From assembly GCA_030035585.1 (NCBI GenBank), contig CM057462.1, positions 112,339,234-112,403,233 on the forward strand: DNA of 64,000 nucleotides. Reading direction: 5' to 3'. Position numbers and translations under genes: made by a program. Positions 43,275 through 55,700 of the stretch are shown here, in pieces. The notes under the pieces were generated by a model. That model was not told where the DNA came from. It saw only the letters and a program-made list of their open reading frames with translations, and did not search any database. The stretch comes from Dugong dugon (taxonomy: Eukaryota; Chordata; Mammalia; Sirenia; Dugongidae). Position 1 is the first letter of the stretch; each line of letters opens with the position of its first letter.

Positions 43275-46200
43275 TTACAGTAGAGATCTCATAAAATATT
43301 TGTCCTTTTGTGATTGACTTATTTCACTTAGCATAATGTCCTCCAGTTTCATCCATGTTATGAGATGCTTCACAGATTCATCATTGTTCTTTATTGTTGC
43401 ATAATACTCCATTGTGTGTATATACCATAGTTTGTTTATCCATTCATCTGTTGATGGGTATCTAGGTTGTTTCTGTCTTTTTGCTATTGTTAACAATGCT
43501 GTAATGAACATGGGTGTACTTATGTCTATTCGTGTTATGGCTCTTATTTCTCTAGGATGTGTTCCTAGGAGTAGGATTGCTGGATCGTATGGTATTTCTA
43601 TTTCTAGCTTTCTAAGGAAGTGCCATATCATTTTCCAAAAAAGGTTGTATCATTTTGCACTCCCACCAGCAGTGCATAAGGGTTCTGATCTTCCTGCAGA
43701 CACTCCAACATTTGTTATTTCCAGTGTTTTTGATTCGTGCCTGAAATGCCGGGTGACATGGTATCTCATTGTGGTTTAATTTGCATGTTTCTAATGGCTA
43801 GTGATCTTGAGCATTTCCTCATGTGTCTGTTGGCCACTTGAATGTCTTTGGTGAAGTGTCTTTTCATTTCCTTTGCCAATTTTTAAATTAGATTTTTTGT
43901 CTTTTTGCTGTAGAGGTGTTGGATTTTCCTGTAGTTTACAAAAATTAGACTGTTGTCTGACTTCTAACGTACAAAATTTTTTTCCCAGTCTGTAAGTTCT
44001 CTTTTTACTCTTTTGGTGAAGTCTTTTGAAGAGCCTAGGTATTTGATTTTTAGAAGATGCCAGTTATCTAGCTTATCTCCTGGAGTTTGTGTGTTGTTGA
44101 TTATGTTTTGTATCCTGTTAATGCAGTGTATTAGGGCCTCTAGCGGTGATCCTAATTTTTCTTGTATGAACTTTATAGTTTTTGGCTTTATGTTTAGGTG
44201 TTTGATGCATTTTGAATTAGTTTTTGTATATGGTGTGAGGTATGGGTCCTGTTTCAGTTTTTTACAGATGGATATCCAGTTTTGTCAGCACCATTTGTTA
44301 AAAAGACTGTCTATTCCCCGTTTGATGGACTTTGGACCCTTATCAAAGATCAAGTGACCATAGGTGGAGGGATTTACATTTGGGTTCTCAGTTCTGTTCC
44401 ATTGGTCAATATATCTCTCATTATACCAGTATCAGGCTGTTTTGACTACCGTAACTTTATAGTAGGTTCTGAGGTCAGGTGGTGTGAGTCCTCCTACTTT
44501 CTTCTTCTTCTTCAATAGTGCTTTACCTATTTGGGGCTTCTTCCCTTTCCATATAAAGTTAATGATTAGTTTTTCCATCTCTTTAAGAATGTTGGTGGTA
44601 TTTGGATCGGGATTGCATTGTATTTATAAATTGCTTTGGGTAGATTTATCATTTTCACTATGTTGAGTCTACCTGTCCATGAGCATGGTATGATTTTCCA
44701 TTTATGTAGATCCCTTTGTATTTCTTGCAGTAGTGTTTTGGTGTTTTCTTTGTATAGGTCTTTTACATCCCTGGTTAGATTTATTCCTAAGTATTTTATT
44801 TTTTAGGGGCTATTATAAATGGTATTGTTTTCCTGATTTCCTTTTCATCGTTCTCCTTATTGGTTTATAGGAATCCAACTGATTTTTGTATGTTTATCTT
44901 GTATCCTGCTATTCTTCTGAATCTTTCTATTAGTTCCAGCAGATTTCTTGTGGAGTCTTTAGGGTTTTCTAGGTATAGTATCATATCATCCTCAAACAGG
45001 CACAGTTTAACTTCTTCAGTACCAATTTGGATGTCTTTTCTTTCTTTTTTTTTTTGCCTTATTGCTGTAGCTAGAACTTCCAGCACAATGTTAAATAGGA
45101 GTGGTGATAAAGGGCATCCTTGTCTTGTTCCTGTTCTCAAGGGGAATGTTTTCAACCTCTCTCCATTAAGAATGATGTTGGCCATTGGTTTTGCATAAAT
45201 GTCCCTGATTATGTTGAGAAATTTCCCTTCTATACCTATTTTATTGATAGTTTTTAGCAGGAAAGTGTATTGGACGTTGTCGAATGCTTTTTCTGCGTCA
45301 ATTGAGATGATCATGTGATTCTTTTCTTTCATTTCATTTATGTGGTGGATTACATTGATTGATTTTCTAATGTTGAACCATCTTTGTATACCTGGTATGA
45401 ATCCTACTTGGTCATGGTGTATTTTTTTTTTTTTTATATGATGCTGAATTCTATTGGCTAGAATTCTGTTGAGAATTTTTGCATCTATATTCATTGGAGA
45501 TATTGGTCTGTAATTTTTGTGTGTGTGTGACATCTTTGCCTGATTTTGGTATCAGGGTTATGCTGGCTTCATAAGATGAATTCGGAAATGTTGCTTACTT
45601 TTCTGTGTTCTGAAATAGTTTGAGTAGTACTGGTACAACCTCTTCTCTGAATGTTTGGTAGAATTCTTCAGTGAATCCATCTGGGCCAAGGCTTTTTTTA
45701 GTTGGGATTTTTTAAAATTACCTTTACAATCTTTTCTCTTTTTATGGATATGTTCAGATTTTCAACATCACTTAGCGATAATTTGGGTAGGTAGTGTGTT
45801 TCTAGAAATTTATCCATTTCCTCTAGGTTTTCAAATTTGTTAGAGTATAGCTTTTCATAATACTCTGTCATGAACCTTTTTATTTTAGTTCGGTCTCTTG
45901 TAATGTCCCCCATTTTATTTCTTTTTTGTGTTAATTTCGTCCTCTCCTGCTTTTCTCTTGTCAGTTTGGTCAGTGGTTTGCCGATTTTGTTGATTCTTTC
46001 AAAGAATCAACTTTTGGTTTTGTTGATTCTTTCTATTGTGTTTTTATTCTCTATTTCTTTTATTTCTGCTCTGATCTTTATTATTTCCTATCTTCTGGTG
46101 GTTGTGGGTTTTTTTTTTTTCCTGTTCTATTTCTATTTCTTTAAGTTCTGTAGTTAATGTTTTGATTTTCTCCCTTTCTTCTTTTTTGATGTGTGCACCT

Positions 46201-47103
46201 ATTTTTATAAATTGTCCTCTGAGGACTGTCTTTGCTGTGTCCCAAAAGTTTTGGTATGATGTGTCTCCATTCTTATTTGATTCTAGGAATTTTTTTGTTC
46301 CATCTCTGATTTCTTCTATTACCCAGTGGTTTGTAAGCAGGATGTTATTCAGTTTCCATGTAATTGATTTTTTTCCTTGCTCTTCCTTTTGTTAACTTCT
46401 ACCTTGATAGCACTGTGGTCAGAGAAGATACTTTGTATTAACTCAACATTTTGGATCTTCTTGAAGATTGCTCTGTGGCCTAAGATGTGGTCTGTTCTGG
46501 AGAACGTTCCATGTACATCGGAAAAGAATGTGTACTTTGCAGCTGTAGGGTGGAGTGCTCTGTATAAGTCTATGAGGTCAGTTTCGCTGATTGTGCCCTT
46601 TAGGTCTTCTGTATCTTTGTTGAGTTTCTTTTTAGATGTTCTGTCCTTTACCAAGTGTGGTGTGTTGAAGTCTCCTACTATTATTGTGGAACTGTCAGTT
46701 TCTCTTTTTAGTGTTATTAGTTTGTTTTATGTATTTTGGAGCCCTATCATTGGGTGCGTAGATGTTTATTATGGTTATGTCTTCATGATGGATCATCCCC
46801 ATTAATCATTATATACTGTCCTTCTTTGTCTTTTTTGGTGGAATTTTCTTTTAAAGTCTATTTTATCTGAGATTAGTATTGCCACTCCTGCTTTTTTTTG
46901 GTAGTTGTTTGCTTGAAATATTTATTTCCAACCTTTGATTTTTAATAAATTTACGTCTTTGTTTCTAAGGTGTGTCTCTTGTAGACAGCATATTGATGGA
47001 TCCTGTTTTTTTAATCCATTCTGTCACTTTCTGTCTCTATGGGTGCATTTAGGCCATTTACATTCAGTGTCATTATTGATAGATGTGAGTTTATTGCTGT
47101 CAT
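43275..47103 (-). pseudogene. L1 ORF2 (endonuclease-RT), broken
   Basis: The L1 enzyme that nicks DNA and reverse-transcribes at the nick. The probable start is ATG at 47103-47101, followed by an L1-like N-terminus (TLNVNGLNAPI). A CCLQETHL block of the AP-type endonuclease lies near 46960-47000. Endonuclease C-terminal motifs GTFSRTDHILGH and SDHSAI (46349-46654) are intact. RT (44865-45533) shows [21 protein letters not shown] and the active-site box F-E-D-D at 44985-44996, where active L1 has F-A-D-D. The C-terminal domain (43275-43631, with [16 protein letters not shown]) ends at the stop. Length (about 1275 codons) fits L1 ORF2. Multiple stops and frameshifts split it. Confidence 0.95.
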
Positions 47104-47532
47104 TTTGTAGTGCTTTTTTTTGTGGTGTTCACATTTTCTTTGTTCCTTTTACTCTCCTGTGCTGAATTCCTTTTGTTTGTGGATTTTTCTTCATTTCTTT
47201 TGTTTTTATAGGTTTTATTTTTACCGAGACTTTATTTTTTTCCTCTTTATTTTGATGAGTAGTTGGGTTGACTTTCTTTGTGGTTATCTTGAAATTTACC
47301 CTTATCTTTCTAAGTTTGAAGCAGTCTATTATTACTTGATATCACCTTGACTTCCTCTCCATTAGAAGGTTCTATACCTACACCGTTTATTCCCTCTTTT
47401 ATTGTTCTGATGTTGTTGTCATTCACAGATTAACTGCTCTGATTTCCTGTTGTATTTCTTTTGGTTTTCGATAGTCCTTGAGAGTTCTTTTCCAAGATTG
47501 ATATCTGGGTGGTGAGATCCTGTGTCCTAGAT

Positions 47533-48650
47533 TCAGCCTGTGAGCTGATGTTGTTTGTTCTCAGATGGAAGCACTGTCTTTAATAATTCTTGTAAGTTTG
47601 GTTTAGTTTTTACGTAGTCCCTTAATTTCTGTTTATATGGAAATGTCCTAATTTCACCATCATATTTGTATGAGAGTTTTGCAGGATATATTATTCTTGG
47701 CTGGCAATTTTTTTTTCCTTTCAAGGTTTTATATATGTCATCCCATTGCCTTCTTGCTTGCATGGTTCCTAACAAATAATCTGAGCTTACTCTTATAGTT
47801 TCTCCTCTGTATGTGAATTTTTGTTTTTCTCAAGCTGCTCTCCGGATTCTTTGTTTGTCATTGGTTTTGACAAGTGTGATTATGATATGCCTTGGTGATT
47901 TTCTTTTAGGATCTATTCTGTATAGTTTTCGTTGAGCTTCTTGGATGGCCAGCTTTTCATCTTTCATGATATTGGGGAAGTTTTCTGTCAGCAGTTCTTC
48001 AGTGATCCTCTCTGTGTTTTCTGTTTTCTCCCCCTGTTCTGGAACTACGACCACTCACATATTTTTACTTTTGATTGTATCCCACAGAATTCTAAGGGTC
48101 TCTTCATTTTTCTTTGTTCTTTTTTCTGATTTTTCTTCAAACAGAGTTGTATCCAAGTGTCTGTGTTCAATTTCTCTGATCCTGTCTTCCACTGTTTCAA
48201 ACCTGGTCCTCAACCCTCGTATGATATTATCCATTTCTGAAATTTTATTGTTTATCTTTTGGATTTCTTATTGTTGTTTTTGTATGATTTCTAGTTGTGA
48301 ATTTATTTTGCCATTTTGTTCCTTCATTATTTTCCTGAATTTTTCCATTTTTTGTCTGTATTTTCAATGAATTTGTCTGCCTTTTCCATGAATTTGTGTA
48401 TTTTTTCCTCATTTTTGTCTGCTTTTTGCTTCAACTCTTGGATAGCTCTGAGTATTAGCAATTTGAATTTCTATCAGTTAGTTCCAGTACCTTTTCTTCT
48501 ACTGGAAAGTCATCTGGTGTTTTATTTTGGATGCCTACTGGAACCATCCTCTCCTGTTTTTGTAAATATTTTGATATTGTCTGCTATCTTTAGGGCATTC
48601 AGTAATTATTTTCTTCCTTCATTGATTGTAGATTTATTTGTTTTGTCCTG
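47533..48650 (-). pseudogene. L1 ORF1 (RNA-binding chaperone), broken
   Basis: ORF1p binds L1 RNA as a coiled-coil trimer. The N-terminal part (about 48150-48480) is rich in K, E, Q and I heptads with repeated 'KADK'-like units but has several stops. The RRM-like region follows (47830-48054: PEQGEKTENTERITEELL, then AIQEAQRKLYRIDP and PRHIIITLV). The C-terminal domain is 47533-47775 (QARRQWDDIYKTLKGKK, QPRIIYPAKLSYKYDGEI, LRDYV). The exact start is uncertain. Confidence 0.9.
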
Positions 48651-50242
48651 CTTTTTTTTTCACTTGGCTAAGTCTGAGCAGGTGGGCTGTGAGTTCTTTG
48701 TTATTACCTCATCTATGGGCATGATACTTTTTGCCTCCCTCTCCAATTGGCAGGGTCAGTCGCTTATATATGGTACATCAGGGCAGTTCTTGCTGAAGAG
48801 GAGTTGCTGGGATGGGTTGTTTGAGTCACTTACTATGTCCACCAGGGCCGGCTGGTAGTCAGTGCAGGGTAGGTTCTTGTAGGCCATACCTGGAATGCTT
48901 GGTGGTTTGATGTTCAGCGCACAGTGCAAGTGGGCAGGATCGAGGGGGGAGATTGCGAAGTGTGGAGCTAAGATGGGTATGGGAGAGAGGAATAGGGGCC
49001 AAAAACATACAAATGAACAAAAAAGAGTTCTAGGAGACCTTGCCATTGGAGTGGAGAGATGAGAGACTGTGAAATAGAGAAAAACAAAAAGGAGAAGAAG
49101 AACAGAAATGATAAATATGAATAAATAAAAAATAGAAAGAAAAAAAGAAAAGAACAACTCCCACGGATCTCACTGGTGCGGCTGCAAGGTCTGGAGAAGT
49201 TGCTCCCAGTTCATGAAGTACATGGCTAGAACGGGTAGAGGTGTCTCTCAGCACCAGGTATTCAGGGGACAGGAAGTGAAGGAAAGTGTAGAGAGATGAG
49301 AAACTGAGTAATGAAGACAGACAAAAAGGGAAACAGAGAGAAAAGAAAACAAAACAAACAAATTTAAAAAAAGAACAAGGAAAAAAAACAGAGGAAAAAA
49401 AATCCCAGAAAAAACAAGAAAAGAGAAATGACCTCAGGGATCCCTCTGTGTGTGTGCAGAAACTGAAGGGTTAGGTCCCAAGCTGTGCAGTACTGCCCAG
49501 CTAAAACTGGCTCCCAATTCGAGAAAAGAAAAAGAAAACAAACAAACCATTCAAACAAACAAACAAAAAGAAACTCCAGGATTCCACTAGCATGGCAGCA
49601 TGTGCTGGGAAGCAGTTTTGCATTCAAGTGCCTTTCACAGCCTTTCAGGAAGAAGCAAAGATGGTGCACGGAGCCAGGTATTTGAAAGAAAGAAGGGGGA
49701 CGTGGTGAGAGTTAAGGAAGAAATCCAAAGAAGTAGAAAAAAGCAACACCAGAAGCCAACAAATGGCACTTAGGAGCTGGCCAGTGCAGGGGTGGCTGGA
49801 ATCCAAGCAACACCGGGGTGAAGCCATTGCTTCCTGGCCAATAGACTGTGGCTGCAGGAAGCAGAGGAGGCCAAGTGGGAGTGAAGAAGGGTGGGGGGGA
49901 TGGTAAAGTGTATATCACTGGTTACCAGTTGTCCTGTCTTCTGCTGGAAGCTCCGTGAAGCTGCTTTCTCATACACCCTGTTTGCTGATCTCTGATAGGA
50001 GTCCAAGATGGTGGATCCATGCTGCGTTACCTGATAGGAGACTTCTGCATGTATCTCTTCTTGCTCCCTGTTCTCTGTAAGTTTGTTATTCCCTTCGGTG
50101 TTTGGCTGAGTTCTTTATCTCTTCATTTGATGCTTAGGGTTTCAGATTGCCATCTTCTCTGTTTGGCTTAGGTTTTCCAGATCTTTTCTGTGGAGGGACG
50201 GTGTCGTACTTCTGCCTATAGCTCCATGTTCCCTGAAAGTCC
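48651..50242 (-). promoter_or_regulatory. L1 5' UTR / internal promoter region
   Basis: About 1.6 kb of GC-richer sequence with A-rich, purine-biased blocks on the plus strand. It ends exactly at the TSD, so the element start is complete. It seems to contain diverged tandem units of about 415 bases (see findings). By analogy to other L1s it carries the pol II promoter, but I cannot point to a defined factor site. Confidence 0.75.
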
Positions 50243-50259
50243 TGCTCTAGAAATCTTTT

Positions 50260-51234
50260 AAAAGCATTGGAAATGTCTGTGTATGGATATTTGATAACAT
50301 TCCCCTGTGAGTTCTTTTGGGTCTGGTGCTTTGGGCTGGCATCTGTGGTATCTTTCCAAGTTATCTGTAATAACTTTCTTTTAATGGCAGTTGGGTTAGT
50401 TTAGGTGTTATACTGTTTTGGTAACCAACTTCGGAAATTTATATTTTCTTAAATAACCACTCATTTATGGATTGATTTTATTTGCATAGATTTGAGCTCA
50501 ATTATCTCATAATGTTTTAATTTTCTCTTTTTGTATTATCCTTACTATTTTTCTATATTTATTTACTTATTTTCTTCTTGTTTCAGAGCACTTTCTCAAC
50601 AAATTTGCTGAGTTCCCTGAGGTTAGTGTTTCACTCTTTGGGAAAAGCAATGGTCTGCATGGTTGTCAGAAAACACCTATTTCCCCACCTCTTCATCACC
50701 ACCACCAATGTCCCCACTGGAAGATGTGTTTGTGATAATTTACAATTGTGTGGCTCATCTATTGCCTGCCAAGGACACTGCAGTTCCATACAAGGGACTT
50801 AGTTTCTCCCCCTTATGACTCTAGTTCCAGGAGAACACAGCACTTTAACATTTGTAGAGGTCTATGTCTGTTTCCAAGTGCCTGTCCTTGCTTTAGTCTT
50901 ACAGAATCTGACAGATATTCCTTATAGTTAGAGGTTTAGATTTGTGACGAACTTTGGCTTTCATTGGTGATACTTTTTTTTTTCTTTTCTACATGTTAGT
51001 TTCTTGTTATTTTATTTGGTTTTAAAGAAGGAGGTGGAATAGAATGCCTTTATTCCATCATATTTAACTGTAAGTCTTGTTTAGTTTTAGTTTCTCAATT
51101 AATGTAACCAATTAATTCATCAATGTCTTTGATGAAGTTTTTCTAAACCTAGCTAGGTTAGGAAAGGTGTTCTTTTAATGCATATCAAATGTCCCTGCAC
51201 CTCCCTTTTTATTTCTTATTATAATTTCTTGTTT
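50260..51234. other. Target region right of the L1
   Basis: Continues the T-rich sequence interrupted at 41947. No gene. The 74-codon frame at 50578-50802 shows no coding character. Confidence 0.4.
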
Positions 51235-51352
51235 GTTCATATTTTCCCACTAGCCGCTAAACTGAGAGATCAGAGACAATGTCAGTCTTCTGCATTGAAT
51301 CTCTAAAACAGTGCCTAGAACATAGCCATCTCGTAATAAATATTTGTTGAAA
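51235..51352 (+). repeat. L2 LINE 3' end
   Basis: 'gagagatcagagacaatgtc', 'aaacagtgcctagaacatag' and 'taataaatatttgttgaaat' match L2 3' order. Confidence 0.68.
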
Positions 51353-51639
51353 TAAGAATTTTCCCCACAATTATGTATTGGATTTTTGTTTAGTGAATTT
51401 TTTTCAGTATAATGGACAATACTTAGTCTCACTCTGTGATAGTGACCATTTTCAGTTATTAATTCATGAAGGTTTAGACAGTCTATTTGCCGTATAGGAG
51501 AGTAGTGGATGATTTTGAATCACCAGAGCAGCCTCCTCACCTCTGACTTTATGCTATCCACGTTTGGCAACATCAAAGACACCAGCTTGTATCATGTCAC
51601 TACTAGAGTTAATTTTTATCTGGATCACCAATGCTTTCA

Positions 51640-51862
51640 TCCTCAATAATCACTCACGCACATAGAAAGGACACCATATGACCCTACTAGAAACTAGAAG
51701 AGAGGAATGAAACAGATTCTACCTCAAAGCCTCAGAAGGAATCAACATGGCCAACACCTTGATCTTGGACTCCCAATTTCCAAAACTATGAGACAATACA
51801 TTGTTGTTCTTTTAAGCCACCCGGTTTGTGGTATTTTGTTATGTCAGCCCTAAGAAACCCAT
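51640..51862 (+). mobile_element. MLT1 LTR, 3' part (MaLR)
   Basis: 'ccaacaccttgatcttggac', 'tgagacaatacattgttgtt', 'ttaagccacccggtttgtgg', 'tattttgttatgtcagccct' is the classic MLT1 LTR 3' half. The 5' half is not recognisable. Confidence 0.85.
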
Positions 51863-51929
51863 AGTTTTTCATGTCTCTTGAATGAGTCTTTTGCAGTTAC
51901 CAGCTATCAGAGGGCATAGTTCTTTGTTT

Positions 51930-52150
51930 TTCTACTCATGTTGTGGAAGCTGGAAGACCAATCTTTCAGTGCAACATTGCCACTAACTAGCTCTACGACC
52001 TTAGGCAATTTGATTAACTTCTCAAAATGTCAGATTGTATTTGTAATACAATCACAGCTGTATTTCTTACCTCATGGAATCATGTGAATTACAAGTAAAA
52101 TGCTAAACACAGTGTCCAACAGATTGCTAATGCAAAAATAAATATTTGTT
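51930..52150 (-). repeat. MIR SINE
   Basis: Reversed MIR order: 'ccactaactagctctacgac', 'cttaggcaatttgattaact', 'tacctcatggaatcatgtga' and 'aaacacagtgtccaacagat'. Confidence 0.78.
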
Positions 52151-52167
52151 CTTATTGGCAAATTGTT

Positions 52168-52335
52168 CAGAGCCTTAGTGGTGCAGTCATTAAGAGCTAA
52201 GGTGAGCTACAGCTGTTAACCAAAAGGTTAGCAGTTCGAATCCACCAGCTGCTCCTTGAAAAACCTATGGGGGCAGTTCTACTCTGTCCTGTAGTTTCGC
52301 TATAAGTCAGAATCGACTTGACTGGAGCAGGTTTT
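52168..52335 (+). repeat. AfroSINE, internally deleted subtype
   Basis: Head 'cagagccttagtggtgcagt', then 'ggttagcagttcgaatccac', junction 'gctgctccttgaaaaaccta', and tail 'tcgctataagtcagaatcga'. A 13-base insertion-like 'aaggtgagctaca' lies in the head. Confidence 0.88.
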
Positions 52336-53666
52336 AGCAGCAAATTTTGTATTTAAAGAACAGCAAAATGAAAAAAAGATTCCTAGGAAAAAGATTAGAT
52401 CACAGGTAAGCATCACTAGGTTTGAGAAGAAAAGGTGAATTTATCAGAATGTGAAGAAACTTGTACACCTCCTTCTCGATTTTGCCAAGGGCTGACCCTC
52501 ATTAGAACAAAGTAAATAGCACAAAAGTAATGGCCTCCAGCAATCTTGAGTTCCCACTCCCTTCTCACACTTTTAAAATTCTAGTGTTTTTTAAACAATC
52601 ATAACCTTAACCTTCCTTAATATTGCATTAAAACCATTTACTATGCCATGATTTTTTAATGCAAACTTCAAAATGTGCAGAAGCAAAATATATGGCTATA
52701 GAAGGTTAAATTGTAAGAACAGATGTTGCAGTACATCAAATGTTGTCTGCAACAGCAAGTCAGATTCCTCTGTCACAGGTTTCTCAGAGCAATCCCTTAG
52801 GCTAGTTTCAATTTTACTCCTATGAATTCTATATATTTCCATTCAAACAACTATCACTGAATCACTCAGTAGCTGGTTATCCACACATTGTATCATCTTA
52901 ATTCAATACATAGTATACCACAAATTCTGGAAGTTAAAGTGTTAGGTGGCCTCTCTTTCAGAACAAGGGAGAGTAACACATAAAAAATTTAAATTGGTCC
53001 ACATCATTACTTTGTTGTGAAGATTAAAAGAAAAAAAAGTAGAAGCAGAGATTGACTCTGTAAGTTAAACTGAAGAGTTGATATTTATTAATCCATTTAT
53101 TTGCCCATTGCCTAGATAATCAAATATTGGTGCTTTGGCAGCTCATCATGGCACTGAAAAAACAACCCCCATGCCCTGTGGGACTCAGAGAAGTTTTTAA
53201 AATGTCCTTCTTTCTCAGACCCAAATGAAAATGAAAACTTTTAATGTCAAAGTCTTAGCAAGGGATTGACTGCAACATCTCCCATTTTGTAAGCATGTGA
53301 TGGGACACATCCTGAAAGTAGAAAGATTAACAATGTGATAGCTGGACTGCTAAGCAGGAACAGTCAGCAAGAGTCCAAGACTGTATAGAGAAGAAAGAGA
53401 AGGTAAAGAAACAGAGAGAAGGGCCTAACAAATGAAAAGAAGCTACAGATGGAAAATGATACGGCCAGTAGGAATTTCCATTGGTGAGGTGGCTGAAGGG
53501 CATTCAGATTATGAGTGTCCATTATTCGTTTCCAAGTTGTCTGCACTATTTCCATTTACAATTCTCTTTACTTCAAAAGCCTCAATAAAGTCTGCTACAT
53601 TACACTCCTGAATGTCATTGAGGGTGGGGGAAGGACAAGAATAGGTTCTGAATTCTTTCTCTGTAT
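52336..53666. other. Intergenic DNA without recognised repeats
   Basis: No gene and no familiar repeat. It ends at the TTGTTG tail of the reversed RTE. Confidence 0.4.
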
Positions 53667-54069
53667 TGTTGTTGTTAGGTGCAGTCGAGTTGGTTCCAAC
53701 TCATAGTGACCCTATCTACAACAGAACAAAACAATACCAGGTCCTGCACCATCCTCATAATCGTTGTTATGCATGAGCTCATTGTTGCAGCCACTGTGTC
53801 AATCCATCTCGTTGAGGGTCTTCCTCTTTTTTGCTGACCCACTACTTTACCAAGCATGATGTCTTTCTCAGGGCCAGATCCCTCCCGATAATATGTCCAA
53901 AGTATGTGAGACAAAGCTTTGCCATCTTTGCTTCTAAGGAGCATTCTGGCTGTACTTCTCCCAAGACAAATTTGTTCGTTCTTTTGGCAGTCCATGGTAT
54001 AGTCAAAATTCTTTGCCAACATCATAATTCAAAAGCATCAAATCTTCTTCAGTCTTCTTTACTCATTGT
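53667..54069 (-). mobile_element. RTE-type LINE 3' end
   Basis: On the minus strand a 116-codon frame (53675-54025) aligns by eye with the RTE C-terminus at 7730-7990: both have DCQKNE.ICLGRSTARMLLRS and MLGKVxGQQKRGRPSxRW. The element ends in the reversed terminus 'ttgttgttgttaggtgcagt' with 'cgagttggttccaactcat', the same sequence that forms the AfroSINE tail. Confidence 0.92.
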
Positions 54070-54329
54070 ATTTATTCTCTGGATTAGTGATGAACAAATA
54101 TAAAATAACAATAACTGTTTATGAGTTATGGGTGAAATCTAGAGTTCTCTGGAGCAAAACGTTGAAAGTAGCAATATAAAGTAGAAAAACAAATGGAGAT
54201 GGAGATCACTGGATATCCCACAGAACACTGGTGCTTGGATAATCAAATACCAGTTCTCTAATACCAAATATGTTGATCAATCCAAATCAATCTATTTCAA
54301 TTCTCTTGCCTTTCACTCCACTTTCTGTT

Positions 54330-55700
54330 CTGACACCATCTGTACATACAGTACTTTTTCCTCTGACTCTAACCACCCAGAGGTCAGACCTCACAAGTTA
54401 AAGGGCACAATCCTCCACAATTCCAAGTCTGAATGCAAACTGCAAGCTTGGATGTCCCTACTACACCTTTATTTCTGAACTGCTGCTTAAAAATTTGGAG
54501 TTTCCCACACCCTCTTCAGGATGGCATCCATAAATTTGGGAGTCCCCACGGCTTCTCTAACTTTTGACCTATTGGCTACAAATTCAGGAATTCCCTCTGA
54601 CAAAACCTTTTTGATTCTCCTGGAATCCAGATTTCTGGGTTCATGGAATTGGGGTGACCCACCTAGGCCATCTACCCTTAAGTGTCCTTTTGAAGGTTGG
54701 GCCTTCGAGGAATTGTTTTCCTAAAGTCATCTTCAAGTCAAACAATAGCCTTATAAGCAGCTTAGCAGAGATTGTTTTGCCTTAGTCATTGCGCTCTTTT
54801 AGAGAATTATCTATGTGTAGCCAGTTTGGAGAAGCACAAACCCCAGGGTTTGACTGGAAAATGTATGGCATGTTCTTAGTGACTGTTTCTGCAACCACCT
54901 GGAATCCTGCATGTGTTTTGATGTTATCATCTGAGAACATAACAATGACCTATATAATCCACTTTCACTGTCCCCTCTTTGGAGCACCTTTCTGAATACT
55001 TTCGGTTTAGACACTGCCCATTTTGAATCGTATCTATTCACAGTAATATATTTATGTTAGACTAATTTTTGGTGTTTCTCTGTGCATTTAGTTTTTTGAC
55101 ACCTCCATCCCCTCAGGATACTAGCTGTAAGCTCAGGAGTTCACAGGACCCTCCCATTCTGGCCTACTGAGTCACTGGTTCAATAATTCTCTAGAACAAC
55201 TGACAGAGCTCACAGGAAGTTCTATACAATTGTGGTTTTGCTATACCAGAAAGAATACAGATGAAGAGACACATGTGGTGAGGTCTGGAAGGATTCTGAA
55301 CCCAAAGTTTCCATGTCACAAAAAACGGACACAGTATGCTACCACGTGAATTGATGTATTTTACCAATCAGAAAGCCCCTTGAGCTTCAGTGTCCAGAGT
55401 TTTATTGGTGGTCTCATTACCCAATTCAAACTCCAGTCCCTCTGCCCTGACATTGGTCAATATCATGAGGTTGGTGACACAGTGTGGGGCTTTCTGGCTA
55501 GCCCAGCCCCTATTCAAGAATCATCTCATTAGCATAAACTTATGTTATATGTGGTATGAAGCCCTCATCAAAGTCGCTTATAATTACTAGGGAAATTCCA
55601 AGGTTTTAGAGGGTCTCTCTCAGGAACCAAGGACAAAGACTACATCTGGTAAAGTTAATTGTTTACCCCACAATTGGCTAGGGGAAATCTTTAAAACTTT
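54330..55700 (-). mobile_element. LTR/ERV remnant, same family as 23440-24140
   Basis: Shared blocks with the other copy include 'aagaatacagatgaagagac' and 'gtgaggtctggaaggattct'. An upstream part (54380-54620) resembles 23500-23640, including 'tttgacctattggctac'. The longer span may mean LTR plus internal sequence. Family unresolved. Confidence 0.5.

Larger units (their letters stand above)
41947..50259 (-). mobile_element. Full-length L1 LINE with 17-bp TSD
   Basis: A complete L1 in minus orientation. From right to left: 5' UTR (about 48651-50242), ORF1 (47533-48650), long inter-ORF spacer, ORF2 (43275-47103), long 3' UTR (41972-43274) and a poly-A seen as the T-run at about 41961-41971. 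The 17-mer 'tgctctagaaatctttt' lies at 41947-41963 and 50243-50259. The repaired target reads 'tctttt|aaaagc', the L1 endonuclease consensus TTTT/AA, on the expected strand. The element body is about 8.28 kb. Both ORFs contain stops or frameshifts, so it is dead, but it is well preserved. Confidence 0.97.

Noticed and set aside
46377..46805. 142-codon plus-strand frame (also 43414, 47945 and 48316 frames)
   Set aside because: These run antisense to L1 ORF1/ORF2. Their hydrophobic, Phe/Ser/Cys-rich content is what reversed A-rich L1 coding sequence gives, not membrane proteins.
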